Notes: generated by a model not told the origin, from the letters alone. A DNA stretch of 64,000 bases from Ollibium composti (GCF_004801285.1 NZ_SSNY01000003.1:459419-523418); one strand, 5' to 3'. Numbered from the stretch's first letter, positions 9,493 through 19,325 are shown. Program-made: numbers and translations.

Positions 9493-10836
9493 ATGACCGA
9501 CAGGCTGGATTCGGCCAAACTCACCGATCGCGTCGCGGCCCTCGTCGAGGCCGCCACGCGCGCCGGCGCCGATGCGGCCGATGCCGTGGTGGTGCTCGGC
9601 CGCTCCACCGGCGTCTCGGTGCGGCTGGGCAAGGTGGAAAACACCGGCGCTTCCGAGAACGAGGACGTTTCCCTGCGCGTGTTCGTCGGCAAGCGCGTCG
9701 CCTCGGTGTCTGCCACCGCCTCCTCCGACCCGAAGGCCCTGGCGGAACGCGCCGTGGCGATGGCGAAAGTCTCGCCGGAGGACCCCTATCAGGGATTGGC
9801 CGATCCGGCGCTGCTCGCAAAGGCGCCGCGTGACCTTGACCTTTTCGATGCCACCGAGGTGTCGGCGGAGCAGTTGAAGAACGATGCGCTGGCCGCCGAG
9901 GAAGCAGCCCTCGCAGTGAAGGGCGTGACCAATTCCGCCGGCAGCGGCGCCAGCGCCGGCATGGGCGGACTGGTGCTCGCCACCTCGCACGGGTTTCTCG
10001 GCCAGTATGTCGCCACCCGCTTCTCGCGCTCCGTCAGCGTTATTGCCGGCGAGGGCACCGGCATGGAGCGTGACTACGAATTCTCCTCTCGCCAGCATTT
10101 CTCCGATCTCGACGCGCCCGACTGGATCGGCCGTTCGGCCGGCGAGCGGGCGGTGAAGCGGATCGGCGCGCGCAAGGCCGCGACCGGTCCGGTCGACGTG
10201 GTGTTCGATCCGCGCGTGGCGCGCGGCATCGCCGGCCACCTTGCCGGTGCGGTCAACGGCGCTTCGGTCGCCCGCAAGACCAGCTTCCTGCGCGACATGA
10301 TGGGCAAGCAGGTGGCGTCAGCCGCCATCACCGTCACCGACGAGCCGCTGCGCGTGCGCGGCCAGGCGTCCCGGCCGTTCGATGGCGAGGGCGTCGAGGG
10401 CGAGCGGCTGCTGCTGATCGAGAACGGCGTCTTGAACCACTGGACGCTTTCCACCTCGGTCGGGCGCGAACTCGGGCTGGCGACCAACGGGCGCGGCGCG
10501 CGCAGCGGCTCGCAGGTGTCACCGTCCTCCACCAACCTCGCCATCGAGCCCGGCAGCCGCACGCCGCGGGACCTGATCGGCTCGCTGAAATTCGGCTTCT
10601 ACGTGACGGAGGTGTTCGGGCAGGGCGTCAACATGGTGACGGGCGAGTATAGCCGCGGCGCTTCCGGCTTCTGGATCGAGAACGGCGAACTCGCCTACCC
10701 GGTATCTGAGGTAACCATCGCCTCCAATCTCAAGACGATGTTCCTCGCCATGGAAGCCGCGAACGACCTCGACCGCAATTTCGGCACCGCGGCGCCGACC
10801 CTGATGATCACGGGCATGACCCTTGCCGGAAGCTGA
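9493..10836 (+). CDS. pmbA: TldD/PmbA family protein (TldE-type metalloprotease regulator)
   Basis: A 447-aa PmbA/TldE homologue. In other bacteria TldD and TldE form a heterodimeric protease involved in peptide (microcin) maturation and antitoxin degradation; TldE is the subunit lacking the metal motif. The family-typical segments are RGIAGHLAGAVNGASVARKTSFL (10219-10290) and the C-terminal SEVTIASNLKTMF. ATG 9493 is preferred to GTG 9487 because AGGAA lies 7 bp upstream. Only this half of the pair is in the window. The following gene begins within its last codons. Confidence 0.92.
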   Translation: MTDRLDSAKLTDRVAALVEAATRAGADAADAVVVLGRSTGVSVRLGKVENTGASENEDVSLRVFVGKRVASVSATASSDPKALAERAVAMAKVSPEDPYQGLADPALLAKAPRDLDLFDATEVSAEQLKNDALAAEEAALAVKGVTNSAGSGASAGMGGLVLATSHGFLGQYVATRFSRSVSVIAGEGTGMERDYEFSSRQHFSDLDAPDWIGRSAGERAVKRIGARKAATGPVDVVFDPRVARGIAGHLAGAVNGASVARKTSFLRDMMGKQVASAAITVTDEPLRVRGQASRPFDGEGVEGERLLLIENGVLNHWTLSTSVGRELGLATNGRGARSGSQVSPSSTNLAIEPGSRTPRDLIGSLKFGFYVTEVFGQGVNMVTGEYSRGASGFWIENGELAYPVSEVTIASNLKTMFLAMEAANDLDRNFGTAAPTLMITGMTLAGS

Positions 10837-11629
10837 GACACGAGCGCGGATCGCTCCGGAAGCCGACCTTGCCCTACTGCGCGACGCGGCGCGGCAGGCG
10901 GGGGCGATCGCCTTGCGCTATTTCGGCAAAGACCCGCAGGTCTGGATGAAGGAAGGCGCTTCGCCGGTCAGCGAAGCCGACTACGCCGCAGACGCCTATC
11001 TGCGCGAGACGTTGCTTGCCGCCCGTCCCGACCATGGCTGGTTGTCGGAGGAAACCGCCGACGATCCGGCCCGGCTAAAGGCGCGGCGCCTGTTCGTCGT
11101 CGATCCGATCGACGGCACGCGCGGCTTTCTTGAAGGGAAGGATACCTGGTGCGTCAGTGTCGCCCTTGTCGAGGACGGCCGCACCATCGCCGGCGTGCTC
11201 GAATGCCCGGCCAAGCGGGAAACCTATTGGGCGCTGCCGGGGCAGGGCGCGTTCTGCAACGGCAGGCGCATCACGGTGCGCGCTGACTCGGCGCGGCCCG
11301 ATGTCGCCGGCCCGAAGCCGATGCTGGACGCCTTGCCGCCGGAGTGGAGCGAGCGCATCCATCGCGCCGCCTATGTTCCCTCGCTCGCCTATCGGCTGGC
11401 GATGATCGCCAACGGTTCGCTCGACGCGACCTTCGTCAAGCCGAACGCGCATGACTGGGACATCGCCGCTGCCGACCTCATCCTGCACGAAGCGGGCGGG
11501 CGCCTGCTCGACCGTGAAGGCCGCCGGCCCCGCTACGGCGGTGCGGAAATCCGCCACGGTGCGCTTTGCGCGGGCAGCGGCGCGCTGCTGGACGTCATGG
11601 CCGGGATCGTCGCCGGCTACGGTCGTTGA
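10823..11629 (+). CDS. Inositol monophosphatase-family phosphatase, CysQ-like 3'(2'),5'-bisphosphate nucleotidase
   Basis: A 268-aa magnesium-dependent, lithium-sensitive-type phosphatase. Motifs seen: WLSEE (first acidic metal ligand), DPIDGTRGFLEG near residues 93-104 (DPIDGT metal and phosphate motif; the TRGF tail favours CysQ over SuhB) and WDIAAADLILHEAGG. CysQ removes 3'-phosphate from PAP(S) in sulfate assimilation. TTG 10823 is the only usable start, because an in-frame stop lies at 10817; the gene therefore overlaps pmbA by 14 bases. Histidinol-phosphatase or inositol phosphatase activity is the alternative. Confidence 0.85.
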   Translation: MPEAETRARIAPEADLALLRDAARQAGAIALRYFGKDPQVWMKEGASPVSEADYAADAYLRETLLAARPDHGWLSEETADDPARLKARRLFVVDPIDGTRGFLEGKDTWCVSVALVEDGRTIAGVLECPAKRETYWALPGQGAFCNGRRITVRADSARPDVAGPKPMLDALPPEWSERIHRAAYVPSLAYRLAMIANGSLDATFVKPNAHDWDIAAADLILHEAGGRLLDREGRRPRYGGAEIRHGALCAGSGALLDVMAGIVAGYGR

Positions 11630-11804
11630 CGTTTCGATGGTTTCAAAGTGACGCGCTTTGTTCTAGAGCATTTTGCAGCCGGGCGGAATCGTCAGGCGTC
11701 GCATGAATGCGGCAAGGGAAATCAGGCTGGAGCAGCGGCATCGCGTTCGCCGGAACGCACGCTGCTTTGAAGCGCCCAAATCGAAAAGATGCGAAGGACG
11801 GTCC

Positions 11805-12050
11805 ATGACCGGCGAGAATGCGAACAAGCAACTGCTTCACCTCGTCTTCGGCGGCGAGCTGAAGACGCTCGGCGGGACAGAATTCCGCGACCTCGACCAG
11901 CTCGATATCGTCGGCATCTATCCCGACTACGAGAGCGCGAAGACCGCCTGGAAGGCCAAGGCCCAGGCAAGCGTCGACAACGCCCACATGCGCTATTTCG
12001 TCGTGCATCTGCACCGCCTGCTCGACCCTGAAAGCAAGGCCGGCGCGTGA
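11805..12050 (+). CDS. DUF4170 domain protein
   Basis: An 81-aa acidic-basic mixed soluble protein, recognised as DUF4170 from LHLVFGGELK at the N-terminus and the IYPDYESAKTAWKAKAQ and YFVVHLHRLL segments. No function is established. AAGGA precedes the ATG at 11805, and the longer upstream frame to 11673 has no start support. It overlaps the DUF374 acyltransferase gene by four bases (GTGA), and this placement directly before the waaA/lpxK genes is conserved in the order, which suggests but does not show a link to envelope synthesis. Confidence 0.85.
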   Translation: MTGENANKQLLHLVFGGELKTLGGTEFRDLDQLDIVGIYPDYESAKTAWKAKAQASVDNAHMRYFVVHLHRLLDPESKAGA

Positions 12051-12838
12051 CGATGGACGAACGGGCGGCCGATCCGCGGGCAGGGCAGGCTTCGGCGCCG
12101 AAGAAGCGCGGGGCGGTCAAGACCCTGTGGAAGCGGGTTCGCGCGCCGCTGGCGCAGTCCAGCCTGGTCAAGAACATGATCGCCAGCCTGATCAAGCTCA
12201 CCATGCACTTCATCCGGCTGACCAATCCGAAGGTGGCCGGCCAGCCGGCCTTCGAGAACACCGTCTTCGAGCGGGAGGAGCCGGCGATCCTGGCGCTGTG
12301 GCACGGTCAGCACATCCTGCTGCCGGCCTTCTATCCCAGCCGCAGGCCGCTGGTCGCCATGGTGTCGCGCAGCGCCGACGCCGAGGTCAACGCGCTGGTG
12401 GTCGAGAAATTCGGCATCGAGACCGTGCGCGGCTCCGGCGGCCGCGAGAGCGCCCGCAATCTCGACAAGGGCGGAGCGAAAGCCCTGATCGCCCTGAAAA
12501 AGGCGCTGGTGGCGGGCAAGAACGTCTGCATGATCGCCGATATCCCGCACGGCACGCCGCGCGACGCCGGTCTTGGCGTCATCCTCCTGGCCAAGCTCTC
12601 CGGCCGGCCGATCTATCCGGCCGCCCTTGCCACCAGCCGCCGCAAGGTGCTGGAGAAAAGCTGGGACAAGACCACCATCAACCTGCCGTTCGGCCGCTCG
12701 GCCCTGATCGCGGCCCAGCCGATCTTCGTGGCGTCCGACGCCGACGAGGCGGAGATGGAGCGCAAGCGCCTTGAGGTTACCGACGCGCTGAACGCCGCCA
12801 CCGCCGAAGCCTACCGCATGGTGGACGGCACGAAATGA
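12047..12838 (+). CDS. DUF374 lysophospholipid acyltransferase family protein
   Basis: A 263-aa member of the LPLAT superfamily (DUF374). Features: a basic N-terminus, a hydrophobic patch near LIKLTMHFIRLT that could anchor it to the inner membrane, LALWHGQHILLPAF containing the LPLAT-type histidine, MVSRSADAEV and a DIPHGTPRDAG substrate loop. It is probably an acyltransferase acting on lipid A or phospholipid precursors. The start is GTG 12047, overlapping the DUF4170 stop, or ATG 12053. It is followed by waaA with a four-base overlap, which supports a role in lipid A or LPS assembly. Confidence 0.85.
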   Translation: MTMDERAADPRAGQASAPKKRGAVKTLWKRVRAPLAQSSLVKNMIASLIKLTMHFIRLTNPKVAGQPAFENTVFEREEPAILALWHGQHILLPAFYPSRRPLVAMVSRSADAEVNALVVEKFGIETVRGSGGRESARNLDKGGAKALIALKKALVAGKNVCMIADIPHGTPRDAGLGVILLAKLSGRPIYPAALATSRRKVLEKSWDKTTINLPFGRSALIAAQPIFVASDADEAEMERKRLEVTDALNAATAEAYRMVDGTK

Positions 12839-14151
12839 GCGAACGCCGGGCCCGCGCGCTGCTGTCCATGTACCGGTTCGCCGGCGCGGCGGCCTATCCG
12901 CTGATCGGCCCCTACGTCGCCTGGCGCGCTTCCAGGGGCAAGGAAGACCGCGCCCGCAGCCGCGAACGCTATGGTTTCGCCGGTCGCCCGCGCCCGGAAG
13001 GGCCGCTCATCTGGGTGCATGCCGCCAGCATCGGCGAGATGATCGCCGTCGTATCGCTGGTGGAAAGCATCCTCGACCACGGCGTCAACATCGTGCTCAC
13101 CACCGGCACGGTGACGTCGGCCAGGATCGCGGAGGAGCGCCTGGGCGGACGCGTCATCCACCAATATGTGCCGCTCGACCTCAAGCCGGCGGTCAGCCGT
13201 TTCCTCGACCACTGGCAGCCCGACCTCGCCGTCATCGCCGAATCGGAAATCTGGCCGATGACCATCCTCGAACTCGGCGCGCGCAGCGTTCCGCAGGTGC
13301 TCGTCAACGGCCGCCTGTCCGACCGCTCCTTCGCCTCGTGGAAGAAGCGACCCAGCCTGGCCGAGGCGCTGTTCGAGAACCTCGCCCATGTCGTTGCCCA
13401 GTCGGATATCGACGGCGAACGCTTCCGGGCGCTCGGCGCGCGGCCGGTGACGGTTTCCGGCAACCTCAAAGTCGACACGCCGCCGCCGCCGGTGGATGAG
13501 CGCGCGCTGGCTGCCTTGCAGCGGCAGATCGGAGATCGCCCGAGCTGGGCGGCCGTTTCCACCCATGACGGCGAAGAGATGATCGCGGCGGAAGTGCATG
13601 TGACGCTGCGCCATCGCCATCCCGGCCTGCTCACCATCATCGTCCCGCGCCATCCCGATCGCGCCGAAGCGCTGCTGACCGCCTTCGAGGGCATGGAACT
13701 CAAGGTGGCGCAGCGCAGCAAGGGCGAAAAGATCACTGCCGACACCGACATCCTGCTCGGCGACACGGTGGGCGAAATGGGCCTCTATCTCAGGCTCACC
13801 GAGATCGCCTTCGTCGGCCGCTCGCTGACCTCCGAAGGCGGCCAGAACCCGCTGGAACCGGCCATGCTGGACACCGCCGTGCTGGCCGGGCGCAATGTGC
13901 AGAATTTCCGGGAATCCTACCAGAAGCTGCTCGACAGCGGCGGCGCCAAGCTGGTGCGCGACCGCAACATGCTGGCCGGCGCGGTCAATTTCCTGCTCTC
14001 CAACGAAGCGGCGCGGCACGACATGATGGCCGCCGGTGCGGCGACCGTGGAGGAGATGCGCGGCGCGCTCGCTCGGACCCTGAAGGCGCTGGAGCCGTTC
14101 ATCCAGCCGCTCATCGTCAAGGCGCGCCTCAAGGGCGCCAACGGGAAGTAA
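12835..14151 (+). CDS. waaA: 3-deoxy-D-manno-octulosonic acid (Kdo) transferase
   Basis: GT30 glycosyltransferase that adds Kdo to lipid IVA on the cytoplasmic face of the inner membrane. The 438-aa protein has an N-terminal membrane-associated helix, then WVHAASIGEM at residues 60-69, in which Glu68 corresponds to the family's conserved catalytic glutamate. Later come VAQSDIDGERF and the nucleotide-sugar site with TDILLGDTVGEMGLYL and EGGQNPLEPAM. Coupled upstream (ATGA) to the DUF374 gene and downstream (TAATG) to lpxK. Confidence 0.96.
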   Translation: MSERRARALLSMYRFAGAAAYPLIGPYVAWRASRGKEDRARSRERYGFAGRPRPEGPLIWVHAASIGEMIAVVSLVESILDHGVNIVLTTGTVTSARIAEERLGGRVIHQYVPLDLKPAVSRFLDHWQPDLAVIAESEIWPMTILELGARSVPQVLVNGRLSDRSFASWKKRPSLAEALFENLAHVVAQSDIDGERFRALGARPVTVSGNLKVDTPPPPVDERALAALQRQIGDRPSWAAVSTHDGEEMIAAEVHVTLRHRHPGLLTIIVPRHPDRAEALLTAFEGMELKVAQRSKGEKITADTDILLGDTVGEMGLYLRLTEIAFVGRSLTSEGGQNPLEPAMLDTAVLAGRNVQNFRESYQKLLDSGGAKLVRDRNMLAGAVNFLLSNEAARHDMMAAGAATVEEMRGALARTLKALEPFIQPLIVKARLKGANGK

Positions 14152-15194
14152 TGGCGAGCGAAGCGCCCCCTTTCTGGTGGGAGAAGGCGGACTGGCGCGC
14201 TTTCGCCCTGTCGCCGCTGTCGCTCGCCTACGGCATGGTCGCCGGCCGCCGCATGAAGAAGGCGCGGCGGCAAAAGGTCGGCGCGCCGGTGCTGTGCGTC
14301 GGCAACTTCACCGTCGGCGGCAGCGGTAAGACGCCGGTGGCGATTGCACTGGCCGGGCAGGCGAAGCGCATGAATCTGAAGCCCGGCTTCCTGTCGCGCG
14401 GCCATGGCGGCAGCTTTTCCGAGCCGCATGTCGTCGATGCCTCGCACGACAGCGCCAGGCATGTCGGCGACGAGCCGCTGTTGCTGGCCGAGCACGCGCC
14501 GGTCGCCGTGACGGCCGACCGCGCGGCCGGAGCGCAACTGCTGATCGACCGGCACGGATGCGACTTCCTCATCATGGACGACGGTTTCCAGAGCGCGCGC
14601 ATCCATATCGATTTCGCGCTGCTGGTGGTAGACGCCCGCTACGGGCTGGGCAACGGCCATGTCATTCCCGGCGGGCCGTTGCGCGCGCGCCTCGGCGATC
14701 AGCTCCTGTTCGCCGACGCGCTTTTGAAGGTGGGCGAGGGAACGGCGGCCGACGCGGTGGTGCGCCGCGCCGCACGCGCCGGCAAGCCGATTTTCGACGC
14801 CCGCACGCGCCCGCTCGACGGTCAGGATCTCGCCGGCCGGCGCTTCCTCGCCTTCGCCGGCATCGGCCATCCGGACAAATTCTTCGCCAGCGTCGCGGAG
14901 GCGGGCGGCGAGGTGGCGATGGCCCGCGCCTTCCCCGATCATCATTTCTATGCTGCCGACGAACTCGACGAACTGGCTTCGACGGCGCGCAAGGAGGGGC
15001 TGTCGCTCATCACCACCGCGAAGGACGCGGCGCGCCTTTCCCACGACACGGCGCCGCCGGCGCTGCTCGACCACCTCGAAATCCTGCGGATCGGCACGGT
15101 CTTCGACCTCGACCATGCGCCCCAGCGCATCGTCGAGGAAACTCTTTCCGCCTGGCGGCGGCGTAAGCTGGCTGCGCTCGAAAAGGGCCAATAA
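14151..15194 (+). CDS. lpxK: Tetraacyldisaccharide 4'-kinase
   Basis: Phosphorylates the 4' position of the lipid A disaccharide at the inner membrane, the step just before Kdo addition by the upstream neighbour. The 347-aa protein has a Walker A loop GNFTVGGSGKTPV at residues 51-63, the LpxK-typical SRGHGG, DEPLLLA, MDDGFQ and VIPGGPLRA segments. ATG overlaps the waaA stop by one base. Convergent with the DUF2093 gene, sharing a small hairpin. Confidence 0.97.
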   Translation: MASEAPPFWWEKADWRAFALSPLSLAYGMVAGRRMKKARRQKVGAPVLCVGNFTVGGSGKTPVAIALAGQAKRMNLKPGFLSRGHGGSFSEPHVVDASHDSARHVGDEPLLLAEHAPVAVTADRAAGAQLLIDRHGCDFLIMDDGFQSARIHIDFALLVVDARYGLGNGHVIPGGPLRARLGDQLLFADALLKVGEGTAADAVVRRAARAGKPIFDARTRPLDGQDLAGRRFLAFAGIGHPDKFFASVAEAGGEVAMARAFPDHHFYAADELDELASTARKEGLSLITTAKDAARLSHDTAPPALLDHLEILRIGTVFDLDHAPQRIVEETLSAWRRRKLAALEKGQ

Positions 15195-15196
15195 GT

Positions 15197-15213
15197 CCGG
15201 CGCTCAGCGCCGG
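15197..15213. terminator. Small perfect hairpin between convergent lpxK and DUF2093 genes
   Basis: CCGGCGC and GCGCCGG pair around the loop TCA, which is also the stop codon of the minus-strand gene. The stem may slow polymerase in both directions, but there is no T-run on either side. Confidence 0.3.
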
Positions 15214-15437
15214 CTGCGCAGGTCGGGGTTCATCACGATCTCGCGGTCGAGCGAAACGGCGGCGCTGACATACGGCTCCTGCCGGGCGACGCTCCAGTAG
15301 CGCAATTCGTCGAGCGGAATGGATTCGCCCGTCACCGCGCAGCGCACGAAGGCGCCCGGACTGGTGACCTGGAAATCGCCGTCGAGATAGCGGATGCCGG
15401 CCTCGCGGCCGCCGGGGCCTTCAAAGCGGTTCATCAT
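15204..15437 (-). CDS. DUF2093 domain protein
   Basis: A 77-aa soluble protein recognised as DUF2093 by MNRFEG at the start, then IRYLDGDFQV, FVRCAVTGESIPLDELRYWSV and a tail ending in NPDLRSRR. Two cysteine-free beta-rich halves and no membrane part. Function unknown; the family is nearly confined to alphaproteobacteria and commonly sits beside lpxK. The start at 15437 is chosen over the longer frame to 15473 because conserved members begin at MMNRFEG. Confidence 0.85.
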   Translation of the reverse strand: MMNRFEGPGGREAGIRYLDGDFQVTSPGAFVRCAVTGESIPLDELRYWSVARQEPYVSAAVSLDREIVMNPDLRSRR

Positions 15438-15523
15438 TGCGCAGGGTCCATCTTCATGCCCGCCATCGGCCACAAATGCGCGGCGAGGTCAAGCGGACAC
15501 GACGCCCGCGGATATGCGCCATC

Positions 15524-16456
15524 CTATTCCTCGGCGGCAAGGAAGGCCTCGATCCGCTCCGCCGGAACACCGGCCATGCGGCCCAGGCGATGCGCCAGTT
15601 CGCCGGCTGCCGCACGCGGCCGGCCGATCGGCCGGTCGAGCCAGTAGGAGACCGGGTTGAGAACCTTGCGTTCATCCACCGGCACGATACGGCCGGCGGC
15701 CAGCTGCCGCTCCGTCAACGGCGGGCGGGCGAGCGCGATGCCGAGCCCGTAGGAAGCGGCGTCGAGAACGAGGTTGTAGTCCTCGAAACGGCGGTCCTGC
15801 GGCCGGGGATGGTAGTTCATGCCGAACTGGCCGAACCATGCCCGCCATCCGGAAGCGTCGGAATCGTTGATGAGCGGATAGTGCAGCAGGCGCGCCGGCT
15901 CGCCACCGCCGATCTTTGCCGCCAGCTCCGGCGACGCGACGGGGAAGATGTGTTCTTCGAACAACTGAAGGGATATGCGTTCGGCGATGCGCCCGCGGCC
16001 GCAGCGGATCGACAGGTCGAAGCCTTCGTCGGCGAGGTCCGACTGGCGAATATCGATGTCGAGCATGATGCGCAGGCGGGTGTCGCCGTTCTCCAGCACT
16101 GAGAGCCGAGGCATCAGCCACAACCCGCTGATCGAGGGGATCGAGGTGAGCTTGACGACGGCGCTGCCGCGCGGTTCCACCCAGCGGTCGGAATGGCTGG
16201 AAATCAGCGCGAAGGCCTCGCTGACGCGGATATGCAGCCGGTTGCCCTCGATGGTGAGGGAAACGCCGCGCGCGCCGCGCTCGAACAATTTGAGGCCGAC
16301 CCAGCCCTCCAGCTTGGCGATCTGCCGGCTGACCGCGCCATGCGTCAGGTTCAGCCGCTCCGCCGCCGCCGAGAAACTGCCGGTGCGCGCCGCCGCGTCG
16401 AAGGCGCGCAGCGTTTCCAGTGGCAGCATCGCTTCCAAGCTGTGATCCATGCTCAC
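15524..16456 (-). CDS. LysR-family transcriptional regulator (GcvA-like)
   Basis: A 310-aa LTTR: N-terminal winged helix-turn-helix (LPLETLRAFDAAARTGSFSAAAERL, HGAVSRQIAKLEGWVG), then a PBP2-type effector domain with LYFE-like sequences and NPVSYWLDRPI near the C-terminus. The resemblance to GcvA/AmpR-type regulators is from the HTH. GTG 16456 is favoured, since GAGG lies 7 bp upstream; ATG 16450 is the alternative. Divergent from the EamA transporter gene 123 bp away, which it probably controls. Confidence 0.92.
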   Translation of the reverse strand: MSMDHSLEAMLPLETLRAFDAAARTGSFSAAAERLNLTHGAVSRQIAKLEGWVGLKLFERGARGVSLTIEGNRLHIRVSEAFALISSHSDRWVEPRGSAVVKLTSIPSISGLWLMPRLSVLENGDTRLRIMLDIDIRQSDLADEGFDLSIRCGRGRIAERISLQLFEEHIFPVASPELAAKIGGGEPARLLHYPLINDSDASGWRAWFGQFGMNYHPRPQDRRFEDYNLVLDAASYGLGIALARPPLTERQLAAGRIVPVDERKVLNPVSYWLDRPIGRPRAAAGELAHRLGRMAGVPAERIEAFLAAEE

Positions 16457-16459
16457 AGC

Positions 16460-16472
16460 TGATCCTCGATCA
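16460..16472. promoter_or_regulatory. Candidate LysR-type T-N11-A operator
   Basis: TGATCCTCGATCA is a 5-bp inverted repeat around CTC and fits the T-N11-A rule of LysR binding sites. It lies between the divergent LysR and EamA genes and overlaps the regulator's own ribosome-binding site, as expected for autoregulation. One short match, so moderate at best. Confidence 0.35.
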
Positions 16473-16579
16473 ACTCGTTTGTCAACGGCGCGAAACAGGT
16501 GTCATGTGCCGGGCGAAAACGCTACAGCAGCACGAATTTCCCAAGGAAATCATCCGAGGGAACGCACAAGGGCCGTTCG

Positions 16580-17470
16580 ATGAGCACGACGACAGCGACC
16601 AGCGACGCGAAGGGCTTCGACATCGTGGCCGCCGCCGCCATCACCTTGACGGTGATCGGCTGGGCGTCCGCCTTTCCCGGCATCCGGGCGGGGCTCACCG
16701 CATTCGCTCCGCTGGAGCTCGGAGCGCTGCGCTTCGCCATCGCCGCGGTGCCCGCCGCGCTCTTCCTGGCCGTCCGCCGCCCGGCTATGCCGCGGCTCGG
16801 CGACTGGTGGCGGCTGGCCTTTGGCGGCGCCGTCTTCGTCGCGCTTTACACGGCCGTGCTCAATATCGGCGAGACGATGGTTTCGGCGGGCGCCGCCGCC
16901 TTCATCATCAATGTCAGCCCGATCCTCACCGCCTTGATGGCCATGCCGCTGCTCGGCGAGCGGTTCTCGACATGGGCGTGGATCGGCACGTTCCTGTCCT
17001 TCGCCGGCATCGGCATCATCGCCATGGGCGAGGGACACGGGTTTCATATCAACGCCGGCGCGCTGCTGGTGCTGGTCGCGGCGCTGTGTTCCTCGCTCAA
17101 CACCATCGTACAGAAGCCGCTGTTCCTGCGCCTCAAGCCGCTGGACGTGGCGGCCTCCAACATGGTGCTAGGCGCGCTTTGCCTGTCGCCCTTCCTTCCC
17201 GAGGCACTGGCCCAGGCACGGGTGGCCGACACGGCCGGTCTCGGCGCGGTGATCTATCTCGGCATCGTGCCGAGCCTCATCGCCTATGCGGCCTGGGCGG
17301 TGGCGCTATCGCGCCTGCCGGCCGCGCGCGCCACGAACTTCCTCTACATCGTCTCGCCGACCGCCGTGCTGATCGGCTATTTCTGGCTGGGCGAGGTGCC
17401 GACGCTGATGGGCATCGTCGGCGGCGTGCTGGCGCTCGGCGGCGTGGCGATCGTCAACCTGAAAAGGTAA
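16580..17470 (+). CDS. EamA/DMT family transporter (RhaT-like permease)
   Basis: A 296-aa inner-membrane protein with about ten predicted helices arranged as two EamA repeats, the first ending in ILTALMAMPLLGERFS and the second in ptAVLIGYFWLGEVPTLM. Such proteins export amino acids or other metabolites; the substrate cannot be read from sequence. The start at 16580 is used because the longer frame to 16499 adds a polar stretch absent from the family. Divergent from the LysR gene, and it ends 4 bp before the convergent mutL stop. Confidence 0.9.
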   Translation: MSTTTATSDAKGFDIVAAAAITLTVIGWASAFPGIRAGLTAFAPLELGALRFAIAAVPAALFLAVRRPAMPRLGDWWRLAFGGAVFVALYTAVLNIGETMVSAGAAAFIINVSPILTALMAMPLLGERFSTWAWIGTFLSFAGIGIIAMGEGHGFHINAGALLVLVAALCSSLNTIVQKPLFLRLKPLDVAASNMVLGALCLSPFLPEALAQARVADTAGLGAVIYLGIVPSLIAYAAWAVALSRLPAARATNFLYIVSPTAVLIGYFWLGEVPTLMGIVGGVLALGGVAIVNLKR

Positions 17471-17474
17471 ACCG

Positions 17475-19325
17475 TCATCGCCGCCCGAACAGTCTTTCGA
17501 TATCGGCGAGCTTGAGTTCGATATAGGTCGGACGGCCGTGGTTGCAGGTGCCGGAGCCGGGCGTCGCCTCCATCTGCCTCAGCAGCGCGTTCATCTCTTC
17601 CGGCTTGAGCAGCCGTCCCGAACGCACTGAACCGTGGCAGGCCATGGTGGCGGCGATGTGGTCGAGCCGGTCCTTCAGCGTGTCGACGGTGTCGTTGTCG
17701 GCGATCTCGTCGGCGAGGTCGCGCACCAGCCGTCCGATATCGACCTCGCCCAGCATGGCGGGTGTCTCGCGCACCGCCACCGCGCCCGGCCCGAAGCGCT
17801 CCAGCCTGAGCCCGAAGCGGGCCAGCGTGTCGCCGTGCAGCGCCAGCCGCTCGGCGTCCTCCTCGGGCAGGTCGACGATTTCCGGCAGGAGCAGCATCTG
17901 CGAGGGCAGGGGGCGCGAATGCAGCGCCTGTTTCAGCGCCTCATAGACCAGCCGTTCGTGTGCCGCGTGCTGGTCGACGATGACCAGCGAATCGCGCGTC
18001 TGCGCCACGATGTAGTTCTCGTGCACCTGTGCGCGGGCAGCACCCAGGTCGGTGTCGAGCAGCGATTCCTCGACAATGCCGTGGCCGGCGCGGGCATCGG
18101 CGCTGGCGAGCGGGCCGGTGTCGAGGATCGCTTGGGCGGCCTCGGCGAAGCCGTTGGCGCGAGGCGCCTCGAACGGCCGGTAGGGAGAGCGGGCCGCGTC
18201 GAAACCGACTGGGCCTGAGGCTCGAAAAGCCGTGTCATAACTACGATGGCCGTTGGCCTGCGCGGGATGGTCGTAGGCGGGGCCGCCCGGCCGGAACGCC
18301 GCCATCATGCCGGCGGCGCCCGTGGTGGCGGGGCGGATTCCGGCACCGGCAAGCGCGGCGCGAATGGCGCCGACGATCAGCCCGCGCACGAGGCCGGGAT
18401 CGCGGAAGCGCACGTCGGCCTTGGCCGGATGCACGTTGACGTCGACCAGCGCCGGCTCGAGTTCGAGGAACAGCGCCGTCACCGCGTGGCGGTCGCGCGG
18501 CAGCACGTCGGCATAGGCGCCGCGGATGGCGCCAGCCAGCAGCCGGTCGCGCACCGGCCGCCCGTTGACATAGACATATTGCAGCAAGGCGTTGGCGCGC
18601 GTGAAGGAGGGGATGGAGACGTGGCCGGTGAGCCGCACGCCCTCGCGTTCGGCGTCGATGGCCAGCGCATTGTCGGGAAACTCCGCCCCCATCACCTGCG
18701 CGACGCGGGCAAGCCGGTCGTTTTCGGTGACGGCCGGCAGTTCCAGCGTCGAGCGGTCGGAGCCGGCCAGCGTGAAGCGCACCGCCGGGAAGGCGACGGC
18801 GATGCGCTTGACCACGTCGGTGATGGCAGTGGCCTCGGCGCGCTCGCCCTTCATGAATTTCAGACGGGCGGGCGTGGCAAAGAAAAGGTCGCGCACCTCC
18901 ACCGTCGTGCCGCGGTTGGCGGCGGCGGGGCGGACCGCCGAGACGTGGCCGCCGTCGATGCCGATCTCGGCGGCGCTGTCGCCGGCTGCGGTGCGCGAAC
19001 GGATCGACAGCCGCGCCACCGAGCCGATGGACGGCAGGGCCTCGCCGCGGAAGCCGAGCGAGCGGATGTCGTGAATGTCGTCGGAGAGTTTCGAGGTGCA
19101 GTGGCGGGCCACCGCCAGCGCAAGCTCGGGTTCGGCGATGCCGCCGCCGTCGTCGGTGACGCGGATCAGCGACAGGCCGCCGCCGGCCGTCACCACCTCG
19201 ATGCGCCGCGCGCCGGCGTCGAGCGCGTTCTCCACCAGTTCCTTGACCACGCTCGCCGGACGCTCGATGACCTCGCCGGCGGCGATCTGGTTGATCATCG
19301 TTTCGGAAAGCTGGCGGATGGGCAT
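17475..19325 (-). CDS. mutL: DNA mismatch repair protein MutL with endonuclease motif
   Basis: Links mismatch recognition by MutS to strand removal. The 616-aa protein begins [19 protein letters not shown] and has the GHKL ATPase motifs NALDAGA, DDGGGI and [10 protein letters not shown]. The C-terminal domain has the metal-binding endonuclease motif [12 protein letters not shown] (Asp near residue 451), plus ACHGSVRSG and GTCNHGRP, so it is a latent nickase-type MutL as expected where MutH is absent. The open frame runs on to 20033, but start 19325 matches the family N-terminus exactly. Confidence 0.97.
   Translation of the reverse strand: MPIRQLSETMINQIAAGEVIERPASVVKELVENALDAGARRIEVVTAGGGLSLIRVTDDGGGIAEPELALAVARHCTSKLSDDIHDIRSLGFRGEALPSIGSVARLSIRSRTAAGDSAAEIGIDGGHVSAVRPAAANRGTTVEVRDLFFATPARLKFMKGERAEATAITDVVKRIAVAFPAVRFTLAGSDRSTLELPAVTENDRLARVAQVMGAEFPDNALAIDAEREGVRLTGHVSIPSFTRANALLQYVYVNGRPVRDRLLAGAIRGAYADVLPRDRHAVTALFLELEPALVDVNVHPAKADVRFRDPGLVRGLIVGAIRAALAGAGIRPATTGAAGMMAAFRPGGPAYDHPAQANGHRSYDTAFRASGPVGFDAARSPYRPFEAPRANGFAEAAQAILDTGPLASADARAGHGIVEESLLDTDLGAARAQVHENYIVAQTRDSLVIVDQHAAHERLVYEALKQALHSRPLPSQMLLLPEIVDLPEEDAERLALHGDTLARFGLRLERFGPGAVAVRETPAMLGEVDIGRLVRDLADEIADNDTVDTLKDRLDHIAATMACHGSVRSGRLLKPEEMNALLRQMEATPGSGTCNHGRPTYIELKLADIERLFGRR

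Noticed and set aside
11630..11804. Dispersed intergenic repeat before the DUF4170 gene (starting near TCTAGAGCATTTTGC)
   Set aside because: It recalls common rhizobial intergenic repeats, but there is no second copy in the window to prove it.
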